From contig JAOPZP010000299.1 of NCBI GenBank assembly GCA_025964055.1, forward strand, positions 1-9,192: a DNA stretch of 9,192 nucleotides, given 5' to 3'. Of the stretch, positions 1 to 5,843 are shown piece after piece. The DNA is from Conexibacter sp. GTDB lineage: Bacteria; Actinomycetota; Thermoleophilia; Solirubrobacterales; Solirubrobacteraceae. Each line of letters opens with the position of its first letter. Within the stretch, counting starts at the first letter, position 1. The notes under the pieces were generated by a model. It saw nothing but the letters and a program-made list of their open reading frames with translations. It had not been told where the DNA came from and did not search any database. Both the position numbers and the translations under genes were made by a program.

Positions 1-1
1 G

Positions 2-631
2 GCGCTCGGCGGCGCCGACGGCGCGGTGCTGTCGATCGCCGGCGGGCGCGTCCTGCGCGACGGCCAGGCCGCGTTCACGCTGTCCGAGCTGCTCGGCGAC
101 GAGCCCGTCGAGGAGACCCGCACCTACCGCCACGATCCCACCGGGGAGCTCGACCCGGTCACCGGCCAGGGCGACGTGCACGCCGGCTTCGCGTTCGTCG
201 CGCACCGCGCGGTGGTCGACGTCGACGTCGAGCTCGGCCTGGCCCGCGTCGTCGAGCTCGCGATCGCCCAGGACGTCGGCCGCGCGGTCAACCCCATGGC
301 CTTGGAGGGCCAGCTGGAGGGCGGCTCGATCCAGGGCCTGGGCCTCGCGCTCAGCGAGGAGCTGCTGACCGACGGCGGCATCGTCCAGAACGGCAGCTTC
401 GGCGGCTACCGGATCCCCACGATCGTCGACGCCGCGCCCGTGCCGGCGATCGTCCTCGAGCTCGGCGACCCGGCCACGCCCTACGGTCTGCGCGGGGCGG
501 GGGAGATGCCGTCGATCTCCTCGACGCCGGCCATCCTGGCGGCGTTGCGCGCGGCCACCGGCCACGCGTTGAGACGGGCGCCCGTGCGCCCGGAGGAGCT
601 GGTCGTCCACGACGAGGAGAGCGGCACATGA
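2..631 (+). CDS. Xanthine dehydrogenase-type molybdenum hydroxylase, large (Moco) subunit, C-terminal part
   Basis: This is the last 209 residues of a gene entering from the left edge; its start, and any FAD and Fe-S subunits, lie outside. The family hydroxylates purines such as hypoxanthine and xanthine at a molybdopterin centre. Visible evidence: a QDVGRAVNP segment followed by EGQLEGGSIQGLG, typical of the second Moco-binding domain, and GLRGAGEMP near the C terminus. The Glu of GAGE (codon 503-505) aligns with the catalytic Glu of xanthine oxidase/dehydrogenase. The tail SSTPAILAALRAATG is the usual ending. The stop overlaps the next gene as ATGA, so the two are translationally linked. 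That partner is allE, which favours a purine substrate. CO dehydrogenase-like or aldehyde-oxidising hydroxylases share the fold and cannot be fully excluded from the fragment. Family confidence is high; substrate is inferred from context. Confidence 0.9.
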   Translation, partial: ALGGADGAVLSIAGGRVLRDGQAAFTLSELLGDEPVEETRTYRHDPTGELDPVTGQGDVHAGFAFVAHRAVVDVDVELGLARVVELAIAQDVGRAVNPMALEGQLEGGSIQGLGLALSEELLTDGGIVQNGSFGGYRIPTIVDAAPVPAIVLELGDPATPYGLRGAGEMPSISSTPAILAALRAATGHALRRAPVRPEELVVHDEESGT

Positions 632-1377
632 CGGGCGAGACGCCGACGTCGCGCGGGACGCTGGGCCGCGGCTACACCGTGGTCACACCCGCCAACCACT
701 ACCCGAGCCGGCTGCCGGAGTACGGCGACCAGCCGGTCGTCAAGCTCGTGACGCCACGCCTGGCGCCGTCGCGCATCGGCGAGTACCTGGTGTCCTTGGC
801 GCCCGAGGGCGGCACGGTCCGCAGCGTCGAGGCGGGCTTCGAGACGTTCTTCTACGGGTTGGACGGCTCGGCCGTGCTGCTGGCCGAGGGCACCGCGCAT
901 CCGCTCGGCGCCGGAGCCTTCGCCTACCTGCCGAGCTGGTCGTCGTACGACATCCGGGCCGGCGCCACGGCGGCGCGGATCCTGATCGTCAAGCGCCGCC
1001 ACGAGCCGCACTCGGGCTCCGACGCGCCCGGGGCGCTGGCCGGGCACCGCGCCGACGAGCCGTTCGCCGAGACCGCGGTGCCGGGGTTCACCCGGCGCGA
1101 GCTGCTGCCCGTCGCCGATCCGGGGTGGGACTTCAACATGTCGTTGCTGCGCTTCGCGCCGGGCGTCGGCCTCGACAAGATCGAGGTCCACGACGAGGAG
1201 CACGGGCTCTACATGACCGAGGGCGGCGGCACCTACATCCTGGGCGAGGACGCCCACGAGGTCGTCGTCGGCGACTTCATCTACATGGCGCCCTACTGCC
1301 CGCAGGGCTTCACGGCGGGCGTCGCCGGGCCCGCGGAGTACCTGCTGTACAAGGACGTCTGGCGCGACGGCTTCTAG
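628..1377 (+). CDS. allE: (S)-ureidoglycine aminohydrolase (bicupin)
   Basis: AllE/UGlyAH releases ammonia from (S)-ureidoglycine to give (S)-ureidoglycolate, the step after allantoate amidohydrolase in ureide breakdown; it is cytosolic and Mn-dependent in known members. The 249-residue length is close to the E. coli protein. Two cupin repeats are visible: an N-terminal one around residues 50-125 (FETFFYGLDGSAVLL, then GAFAYLPSWS), which lacks a metal triad, and a C-terminal one around 170-245. The second carries the expected metal ligands E186, H188 and H192 (IEVHDEEHG) and Q226 (APYCPQGF). The MSLLRFAPG and GDFIYMAPY segments match the E. coli family pattern. The start ATG overlaps the upstream stop (ATGA), and GAGGAGA at 614-620 is well placed as a ribosome-binding site. 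Co-expression with the xanthine dehydrogenase gene fits a purine-catabolic operon. An allantoate amidohydrolase lies about 1.1 kb away on the other strand. Confidence 0.93.
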   Translation: MTGETPTSRGTLGRGYTVVTPANHYPSRLPEYGDQPVVKLVTPRLAPSRIGEYLVSLAPEGGTVRSVEAGFETFFYGLDGSAVLLAEGTAHPLGAGAFAYLPSWSSYDIRAGATAARILIVKRRHEPHSGSDAPGALAGHRADEPFAETAVPGFTRRELLPVADPGWDFNMSLLRFAPGVGLDKIEVHDEEHGLYMTEGGGTYILGEDAHEVVVGDFIYMAPYCPQGFTAGVAGPAEYLLYKDVWRDGF

Positions 1378-1416
1378 ACGATCTGTCGGCATCGCATGAT
1401 CGCGGCGGCGCGCCGG

Positions 1417-1422
1417 TACATT
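1417..1422 (+). promoter_or_regulatory. Candidate -10 box for a leaderless DUF2630-SDR transcript
   Basis: TACATT fits the actinobacterial TANNNT -10 pattern and lies exactly 7 nt before the ATG at 1430, which would put transcription initiation on the start codon. No purine-rich ribosome-binding site precedes this ATG, consistent with a leaderless message. No convincing -35 is visible. The same box-to-start spacing recurs before the genes starting at 3744 and 9100. Confidence 0.5.
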
Positions 1423-1429
1423 TGGCTGC

Positions 1430-1690
1430 ATGGACGACGACCAGATCCGCGACCGCATCGAGGCGCTCGAGGCCGAGGAGCAGAAGCTCCGCGCGCAAGA
1501 GGCCGACGCCGCCGAGACGGGCCATGACGACGTGATCGCCGCCGACGCCAAGCGGCTGGCGGAGATCCGGATCCAGCTCGACCAGCTGTGGGATCTGCTG
1601 CGCCAGCGCAAGGCCAAGCGCAACGCCGGCGAGGATCCCGACACCGCCACGCTGCGCGACCAGGGGACCGTCGAGGACTACCTCGGCTGA
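1430..1690 (+). CDS. DUF2630 family protein
   Basis: A small 86-residue, strongly charged protein of unknown function. It matches the DUF2630 pattern I know from Actinobacteria: an acidic start (MDDDQI), a helical segment RIEALEAEEQKLRA, a second helix around residues 40-62 with LDQLWDLLRQRKAKR, and a tail with DPDTATLR followed by VEDYLG. The two helices look like a short antiparallel coiled coil; there is no signal peptide or membrane segment. The start is supported by the typical family N terminus and by the TACATT box 7 nt upstream. Its stop lies one base before the ATG of the SDR gene, so the two are likely co-transcribed. No biochemical role is known for the family and none is proposed here; its place inside a purine-catabolic region may be coincidental. 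Confidence 0.85.
   Translation: MDDDQIRDRIEALEAEEQKLRAQEADAAETGHDDVIAADAKRLAEIRIQLDQLWDLLRQRKAKRNAGEDPDTATLRDQGTVEDYLG
1670..1687 (+). promoter_or_regulatory. Hairpin masking the SDR ribosome-binding region
   Basis: The last codons of the DUF2630 gene can fold into a 7-bp stem (1670-1676 with 1681-1687, one U-G pair) around the loop ACUA. The left arm contains GAGG, the only Shine-Dalgarno-like sequence before the SDR start at 1692. A ribosome finishing the upstream gene would open it, which would couple the two translations. This is a prediction from base pairing only. Confidence 0.4.
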
Positions 1691-1691
1691 C

Positions 1692-2471
1692 ATGGCCGTC
1701 GCGCGGCCGATGGCCGGGCGCACCGTCCTGGTGACGGGCGCCGGAAACCGGGCTGGGATCGGCCTGGCCTGCGCCCGCTGGCTGGGCCGCGAGGGGGCCG
1801 GCGTCGCCATCGCCTCGACGACCGATCGCATCGAGCAGCGTGTCCGCGAGCTGGCCGGTGAGGGCATCCACGCCACCCCGCACATCGGCGACCTCACCGA
1901 TCCGGCCACCGCGACGCGCATCGTCGCCGAGGCGTCCCGGGCGCACGGCGGTCCGGTGGACGTCCTCGTCCACGCGGCCGGCATGGTGCAGCAGGGCGTC
2001 GACGTGCCCTCGCCGGCGATCGTCGACATGACGCCCGAGCACTGGCGGCTGGAGCTGGCGCTCAACCTCGACACGGCGTTCCACGCGGCGCACGCGGTGC
2101 TGCCCGGCATGATCGACAAGGGCCACGGCCGCATCGTGTTCGTCTCCTCGGTGACCGGGCCGCTGGTCACCGCCTACGGCAACGGCGGCTACGGCGCCGG
2201 CAAGGGCGGCGTCGACGGCCTGATGCGCGCGATCGCGCTGGAGGCCGGGCCGCATGGCGTCACCGCCAACAGCGTCTCGCCGGGCTGGATCGCGACCGGG
2301 TCGGCAACCGTCGCCGAGGGCGAGGCCGGACGCAACACGCCGGTCGGCCGTCCGGGCCGGCCCGACGAGGTCGCCGCCGCGGTCGCCTTCCTGGCGTCCG
2401 ACGGCGCGAGCTACGTGACGGGGCAGGCACTGGTGGTCGACGGCGGCAACACGATCCAGGAAGTGCACTGA
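1692..2471 (+). CDS. Short-chain dehydrogenase/reductase (SDR), FabG-like
   Basis: A 259-residue classical-type SDR that would use NAD(P)(H) to oxidise an alcohol or reduce a carbonyl; the substrate is unknown. Visible motifs: the nucleotide-binding loop TGAGNRAGIG (residues 15-24), with two more residues than the usual TGxxxGIG; D67 of the GDLTD segment; HAAG (94-97) in place of NNAG; N125 in LNLDTAF; S153 in VSSVTG; and Y167/K171 in YGAGK, completing the Asn-Ser-Tyr-Lys tetrad. SPGWIATG (196-203) and the C-terminal GQALVVDGG are standard. A downstream in-frame ATG at 1710 is an alternative start and would begin just before the Rossmann strand. The gene follows DUF2630 by one base and converges on the amidohydrolase gene. 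Known ureidoglycolate dehydrogenases (AllD) belong to another family, so a role in the ureide route is speculative. Annotation tools would probably call it 3-oxoacyl-ACP reductase; that name would be only a family label. Confidence 0.9.
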   Translation: MAVARPMAGRTVLVTGAGNRAGIGLACARWLGREGAGVAIASTTDRIEQRVRELAGEGIHATPHIGDLTDPATATRIVAEASRAHGGPVDVLVHAAGMVQQGVDVPSPAIVDMTPEHWRLELALNLDTAFHAAHAVLPGMIDKGHGRIVFVSSVTGPLVTAYGNGGYGAGKGGVDGLMRAIALEAGPHGVTANSVSPGWIATGSATVAEGEAGRNTPVGRPGRPDEVAAAVAFLASDGASYVTGQALVVDGGNTIQEVH

Positions 2472-2475
2472 CGCC

Positions 2476-2512
2476 CTGAGGCGCGACGGGCGCCGGGGTT
2501 GCGCGACCTCAG
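2476..2512. terminator. Candidate bidirectional terminator hairpin
   Basis: Between the convergent SDR and amidohydrolase genes, CTGAGGCGCG (2476-2485) pairs with CGCGACCTCAG (2502-2512), leaving one bulged A at 2506 and a loop of 16 nt. It has no T-run on either side, so it is not a canonical intrinsic terminator, but it sits where a shared transcription barrier is expected. The right arm includes the amidohydrolase stop codon (2509-2511). Confidence 0.45.
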
Positions 2513-3744
2513 CCGGCCAGCCGCGCCAGCGTGCCCGCCAGCACCGCCACGCCGCGGTCGAGCTCCTCGGGCGCGGTGTACTCGTCGGGGTGGTGGCTGA
2601 CGCCGCCACGGCTGGGGACGAAGATCATCCCGACCGGCAGGCGACGACCCATGATCATGGCGTCGTGGTAGGCACCGCTGGTCATCAGGCGCGGCGTCAG
2701 TCCGAGCTCGGCGCACGCCTCCGACGCGGCCGCCACGACGGCCGGGTCGCAGGCGACCGGCACGTCCTCGACGATCTCGTGCACCGCGACCTCCATGTCC
2801 CGCGCGTCCGCGATCTTCCGGGCCGCGTCGACGATCGCGGCCACGACGGCCTCACGTGCGGCCGCGTCGCTGTCGCGCACGTCGACGTCGAGCTCGACGG
2901 TGCCGGGCACGACGTTGATCGCTCCGGGGCGCGCGTGCACGACGCCGACGGTGCCGACCGTCGTGCCGCTCGACGAGGCGCGCGCGATCCGCTCGATCGC
3001 GACGATGGCCTCGGCGGCGCCGACCAGCGCGTCGCGGCGCAGGCCCATCGGCGTGGCGCCCGCATGGGTCGCCGCGCCGGTGAACGTCAGGCGGAAGTCG
3101 TGGGGCGCGGCGATCGCGGTCACGACGCCGATCGGTTCGCCGTGGGTCTCCAGGACGATGCCCTGCTCGATGTGCAGCTCGACGAGCGCGTGCACCGTCG
3201 GCGCGTCGATCCGCGCGGCGGCGAGCCGGTCGGGGTTCAGGCCGGCGGCCGCCAGCGCCGCGGCCATCGAGATGCCGTTGCGGTCGACGAGCCGGTCGAG
3301 GTCGGCGCGCGACAGCTCGCCGGCCGCCGCGCGGGAGCCCACGCAGCCGGTGCCGAACCGCGGCTCCTCGCCGGCCCACGCCACCAGCTCGATCGAGCGC
3401 CGCGGCGTGAAGCCCCGGTCGCGGAGGAGGTGCACCGCCTCGATGGCGCCCAGCACGCCGAGGACGCCGTCGTAGGCGCCGGCGTTCAGCGTCGTGTCGA
3501 CGTGCGAGCCGGTCAGCACGACCGGCGCACCGGGTTCGGTCCCGGCCCAGCGGCCGAAGAGGTTGCCGATCGCGTCGACGCGCAGCTCCAGGCCGGCGTC
3601 GCGCATCCACGTCTGAACCCGCTCGAGCGCGCCGGCGTAGGTCGGCGTGTACACCTCGCGGGTGATGCCGCCGGCGGCCGGGTCGTCGTTGAACAGCGCC
3701 AGCTCGGCGATCGCGGCATGCAGGCGGCCGGGCGGGTCGGTCAC
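2509..3744 (-). CDS. allC: M20-family amidohydrolase, probable allantoate amidohydrolase
   Basis: A 411-residue member of the M20 hydantoinase/carbamoylase group: allantoate amidohydrolases, ureidoglycolate hydrolases and N-carbamoyl-L-amino-acid hydrolases. It would hydrolyse allantoate to (S)-ureidoglycine, CO2 and ammonia. Visible two-metal site: H81 in GSHVDT, D92 in AGAYDG, the base/ligand pair E126-E127 in AGEEPRFG, H191 in ELHIEQG, and H384 in GVSHHPDE. The lid/dimerisation domain spans roughly residues 210-330 (TFTGAATHAGATPM; GAINVVPG with the usual substrate-contacting Asn). SGAYHDA and the FVPS stretch are typical. The GTG start at 3744 is chosen because the reading frame is open far upstream without any family-like sequence and because TAGCGT lies 7 nt before this GTG. 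The allantoate call rests mainly on neighbouring allE and xanthine dehydrogenase; a carbamoylase remains possible. It diverges from the symporter gene. Confidence 0.88.
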   Translation of the reverse strand: MTDPPGRLHAAIAELALFNDDPAAGGITREVYTPTYAGALERVQTWMRDAGLELRVDAIGNLFGRWAGTEPGAPVVLTGSHVDTTLNAGAYDGVLGVLGAIEAVHLLRDRGFTPRRSIELVAWAGEEPRFGTGCVGSRAAAGELSRADLDRLVDRNGISMAAALAAAGLNPDRLAAARIDAPTVHALVELHIEQGIVLETHGEPIGVVTAIAAPHDFRLTFTGAATHAGATPMGLRRDALVGAAEAIVAIERIARASSSGTTVGTVGVVHARPGAINVVPGTVELDVDVRDSDAAAREAVVAAIVDAARKIADARDMEVAVHEIVEDVPVACDPAVVAAASEACAELGLTPRLMTSGAYHDAMIMGRRLPVGMIFVPSRGGVSHHPDEYTAPEELDRGVAVLAGTLARLAG

Positions 3745-3751
3745 GGCCGGG

Positions 3752-3757
3752 ACGCTA
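3752..3757 (-). promoter_or_regulatory. Candidate -10 box for a leaderless amidohydrolase transcript
   Basis: On the minus strand TAGCGT fits TANNNT and is separated by exactly 7 nt from the GTG at 3744. A partial -35 (TTGCGG, complement of 3774-3779) lies 16 nt further upstream. No Shine-Dalgarno sequence is seen. The surrounding sequence is nearly the same as that before the gene starting at 9100. Confidence 0.55.
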
Positions 3758-3789
3758 CCGAGCGCGGCGGCGACCGCAAGCGCCCGGTT

Positions 3790-3795
3790 TAGCGA
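3790..3795 (+). promoter_or_regulatory. Weak candidate -10 box for the symporter operon
   Basis: TAGCGA lies 27 nt before the symporter ATG at 3823 and 6 nt before a mini-ORF ATG at 3802. It departs from TANNNT at the last base, and no -35 is evident. It forms a rough mirror image of the TAGCGT box facing the other way (CTACCG at 3755-3760 against CGGTTTAG at 3785-3792), so the two promoters may be back-to-back with overlapping upstream regions. Confidence 0.25.
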
Positions 3796-3801
3796 CGTGC
3801 C

Positions 3802-3816
3802 ATGTCTGGGAACTGA
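3802..3816 (+). other. Possible 4-codon leader mini-ORF before the symporter gene
   Basis: ATG TCT GGG AAC TGA encodes Met-Ser-Gly-Asn and stops 6 nt before the symporter ATG, in the same reading frame. If transcription starts near 3802, a ribosome could translate it and reinitiate at 3823. A mini-ORF this short can easily arise by chance, so this is only noted as a possibility. The same stop also proves that the symporter frame cannot extend further upstream. Confidence 0.2.
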
Positions 3817-3822
3817 CCCGCC

Positions 3823-5487
3823 ATGCTTGCCGCCGCGCAGATCCGGTTGGACACGAACGCTCTCGACTTCGCGATCCTCGGCATCTACTTCGTCGTCGTC
3901 CTCGGCATCGGCTTCATCGCCAAGCGCTACGTCAAGACGAGCCTCGATTACTTCCTCTCGGGCCGGTCGCTGCCGGCGTGGATCACGGGCCTGGCGTTCG
4001 TGTCGGCCAACCTGGGCGCCACCGAGATCCTGGGCATGGGCGCCAACGGCGCGCAGTACGGCGTCGCGACCGTCAACTACTACTGGATCGGCGCCGTCCC
4101 GGCGATGGTGTTCCTCGGCCTGGTGATGATGCCGTTCTACTACGGGTCGAAGGTGCGGTCGGTCCCGGAGTACCTGCTGCTGCGGTTCAACAAGCAGTCG
4201 CACCTGTTCAACAGCATCACCTTCGCGCTGGCGACCGTGCTGATCGCCGGCGTCAACCTGTTCGCGTTGGCCCTCGTGCTGAAGCTCCTGCTGGGCTGGC
4301 CGATCCTCCTGGGCATCGTCATCGCCGCCGGGGTCGTGTTGGCCTACATCACGCTCGGCGGCCTGTCCTCGGCGATCTACAACGAGGTGCTGCAGTTCTT
4401 CGTGATCATGGCGGCGCTGATCCCGCTGACGATCGTCGGCCTGCACGACGCCGGGGGCTGGGGCGGCCTGAAGGACAAGATCGGGCAGTCCAAGATCGGC
4501 GAGGCCGGCCTGCACGCCCTGCAGGGCACCGACCCCGGGCACGTGACCAACCCGATCGGCGCGACCTGGATCGGCCTCGTCTTCGGCCTCGGGTTCATCC
4601 TGTCGTTCGGCTACTGGACCACCAACTTCGCCGAAGTCCAGCGCGCGCTGTCGGCCAGGGACCTCTCGGCCGGCCAGCGCACCCCGTTGATCGGCGCCTA
4701 CCCGAAGCTGCTGATCCCGGCCGTCGTGGTGATCCCAGGCCTGATCGCGCTGTGGAAGGTCCCGCACCTGGGCAGCGGCGGGGACCTCGCCTACAACAAC
4801 GCGATCCCGCTGCTGATGAACCAGTACCTGCCCAACGGGATGCTCGGCATCGCGCTGACGGGTCTGATGGCGTCGTTCATGGCCGGCGTCGCGGCGAACG
4901 TCAGCGCGTTCAACACGGTGGTGACGACCGACATCGTGGAGCCGTACATCGCCCGCGACCGCGACGACGCGTTCTACATCCGCATCGGCCGCTACGTGAC
5001 GATCGGCGGCATCGTGGTGGCGATCGGGACCGCGCTGATCGCGTCGGGCTACCAGAACCTCATGAACTACCTGCAGGCGCTGTTCTCGATCTTCAACGCG
5101 CCGCTGTTCGCCACGTTCATCATCGGCATGTTCTGGAAGCGCATGACGCCGGCGGCGGGCCTCTGGGGGCTCGTGGCGGGGACGATCGCCGCGCTGGTGA
5201 CCTACGTGGGGTACAAGTGGGCCGGGTGGTTCACGTTCGGCTCCGACCTGGACGAGTCGTTCTGGGGCGCCGGCGCTGCGTTCGTCGTGGACGCGGTCGT
5301 CACCGTCGCCGTGTCGCTGGTGACCAGGCCCAAGCCGGTCGAGGAGCTTCAGGGCCTCGTGTGGGGCATGGTCAACCAGGAGGACGCCGCCGCCGCGGCC
5401 GTGCACCGCAGCTGGTGGGAGTCCCCGAAGCTGCTCGGCTTGGGCGCGATCGCCGCCGGCGCCGTCCTCACCATCATCTTCTTCTAG
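3823..5487 (+). CDS. Sodium:solute symporter (SSS/SLC5 family)
   Basis: A 554-residue inner-membrane transporter expected to couple Na+ entry to uptake of an organic solute. About 13-14 hydrophobic helices are visible, from residues 15-35 through to 537-554. The SSS signature is clear: DYFLSGRSLPAW (42-53) leading into the second helix with SANLGATEILGMG, then RSVPEYLLLRF, the GGLSSAIYNEVLQFF helix, and ASFMAGVAANVSAFNT (350-365), whose final SAFNT region aligns with the residues lining the Na2 site in vSGLT. FWKRMTPAAGLWGLVAG and the post-helix PKPVEELQGLVWGM are typical of SGLT-like members. The in-frame stop at 3814-3816 limits the N terminus, and the ATG at 3823 gives a short extracytoplasmic tail. 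Substrate cannot be read from sequence. The divergent amidohydrolase suggests a ureide or purine derivative; a sugar is the main alternative, as galactokinase lies nearby but in a separate unit. Confidence 0.93.
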   Translation: MLAAAQIRLDTNALDFAILGIYFVVVLGIGFIAKRYVKTSLDYFLSGRSLPAWITGLAFVSANLGATEILGMGANGAQYGVATVNYYWIGAVPAMVFLGLVMMPFYYGSKVRSVPEYLLLRFNKQSHLFNSITFALATVLIAGVNLFALALVLKLLLGWPILLGIVIAAGVVLAYITLGGLSSAIYNEVLQFFVIMAALIPLTIVGLHDAGGWGGLKDKIGQSKIGEAGLHALQGTDPGHVTNPIGATWIGLVFGLGFILSFGYWTTNFAEVQRALSARDLSAGQRTPLIGAYPKLLIPAVVVIPGLIALWKVPHLGSGGDLAYNNAIPLLMNQYLPNGMLGIALTGLMASFMAGVAANVSAFNTVVTTDIVEPYIARDRDDAFYIRIGRYVTIGGIVVAIGTALIASGYQNLMNYLQALFSIFNAPLFATFIIGMFWKRMTPAAGLWGLVAGTIAALVTYVGYKWAGWFTFGSDLDESFWGAGAAFVVDAVVTVAVSLVTRPKPVEELQGLVWGMVNQEDAAAAAVHRSWWESPKLLGLGAIAAGAVLTIIFF

Positions 5488-5503
5488 GGAGTGACCGAGA
5501 GCC

Positions 5504-5815
5504 ATGAGCCAAGCACCGCAGAACGACGGCGAGCGCGGGGGAGAGGGCATCGGCGGCCGGGAGGCCCAGGCCGCGAACCTCTTCGACCTGCGGCGGATCA
5601 TCGGCGGCCTGTTCCTGCTCTACGGGGCGATCCTGACGGTCACCGGCCTGGGCGACTCCCACGCCGAGATCGCCAAGGCGGCCGGCGTGCACATCAACCT
5701 GATCGCCGGGCTCGGGATGCTGGCGCTCGGCGCGTTCTTCGTGGCCTGGGGCCTGCTGCGGCCGCTCGGGCGCCAGCTGGCCGAGGCGGACGGCGAGGCC
5801 GAGCCGCGGGCTTAG
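5504..5815 (+). CDS. Small two-helix membrane protein, possible symporter accessory subunit
   Basis: A 103-residue protein with a charged, Gly/Glu-rich N-terminal tail (1-25), an amphipathic NLFDLRR stretch, a first membrane helix at about 31-50 (IIGGLFLLYGAILTVTG), a short loop with AEIAKAAGVHIN, a second helix at about 64-86 (LIAGLGMLALGAFFVAWGL) and a charged tail. Both ends are predicted on the same side, probably cytoplasmic by the RR before helix 1 and the arginines after helix 2. There is no signal peptide or catalytic motif. It starts 16 bp after the symporter stop; GGGAG (5487-5491) overlapping that stop and CGAGAG nearer the ATG are possible ribosome-binding sites. The spacing implies co-transcription with the symporter, so an assembly or regulatory subunit role is inferred, by analogy with small partners of other SSS transporters. 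I do not recognise a named family. Confidence 0.85.
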   Translation: MSQAPQNDGERGGEGIGGREAQAANLFDLRRIIGGLFLLYGAILTVTGLGDSHAEIAKAAGVHINLIAGLGMLALGAFFVAWGLLRPLGRQLAEADGEAEPRA

Positions 5816-5843
5816 AACGGGCCTGCCTAGCCCTGTGCCCGCG
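5805..5843. terminator. Candidate bidirectional terminator between convergent genes
   Basis: CGCGGGC (5805-5811) pairs perfectly with GCCCGCG (5837-5843), and a smaller GGGC/GCCC hairpin (5819-5822 with 5830-5833) can form inside. The structure spans both stop codons of the convergent small membrane protein and methyltransferase genes. No T-run follows, and such pairing is common in GC-rich DNA, so support is modest. Confidence 0.3.

Noticed and set aside
1379..1402. Inverted repeat CGATC...GATCG after allE as a possible terminator
   Set aside because: Only 5 bp with a 14-nt spacer and no T-run; expected often by chance.
481..1650. Long minus-strand open frame opposite the xanthine dehydrogenase end, allE and DUF2630
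   Set aside because: It runs across three well-supported plus-strand genes, its translation is low-complexity Arg/Val/Asp-rich, and no family motif appears. It is a mirror of GC-biased codons.
3978..5507. 509-codon plus-strand frame overlapping the symporter
   Set aside because: Out-of-frame reading of the symporter gene; the product is almost entirely Arg, Asp, Gly and Pro without hydrophobic helices or motifs.
3745..5601. Minus-strand reading frame open for over 600 codons upstream of the amidohydrolase, antisense to the symporter
   Set aside because: It is an extension of the amidohydrolase frame produced by GC-rich codon bias. Its translation is rich in Arg, Asp, Gln and His with no fold-like pattern, while the opposite strand encodes a clear membrane transporter.
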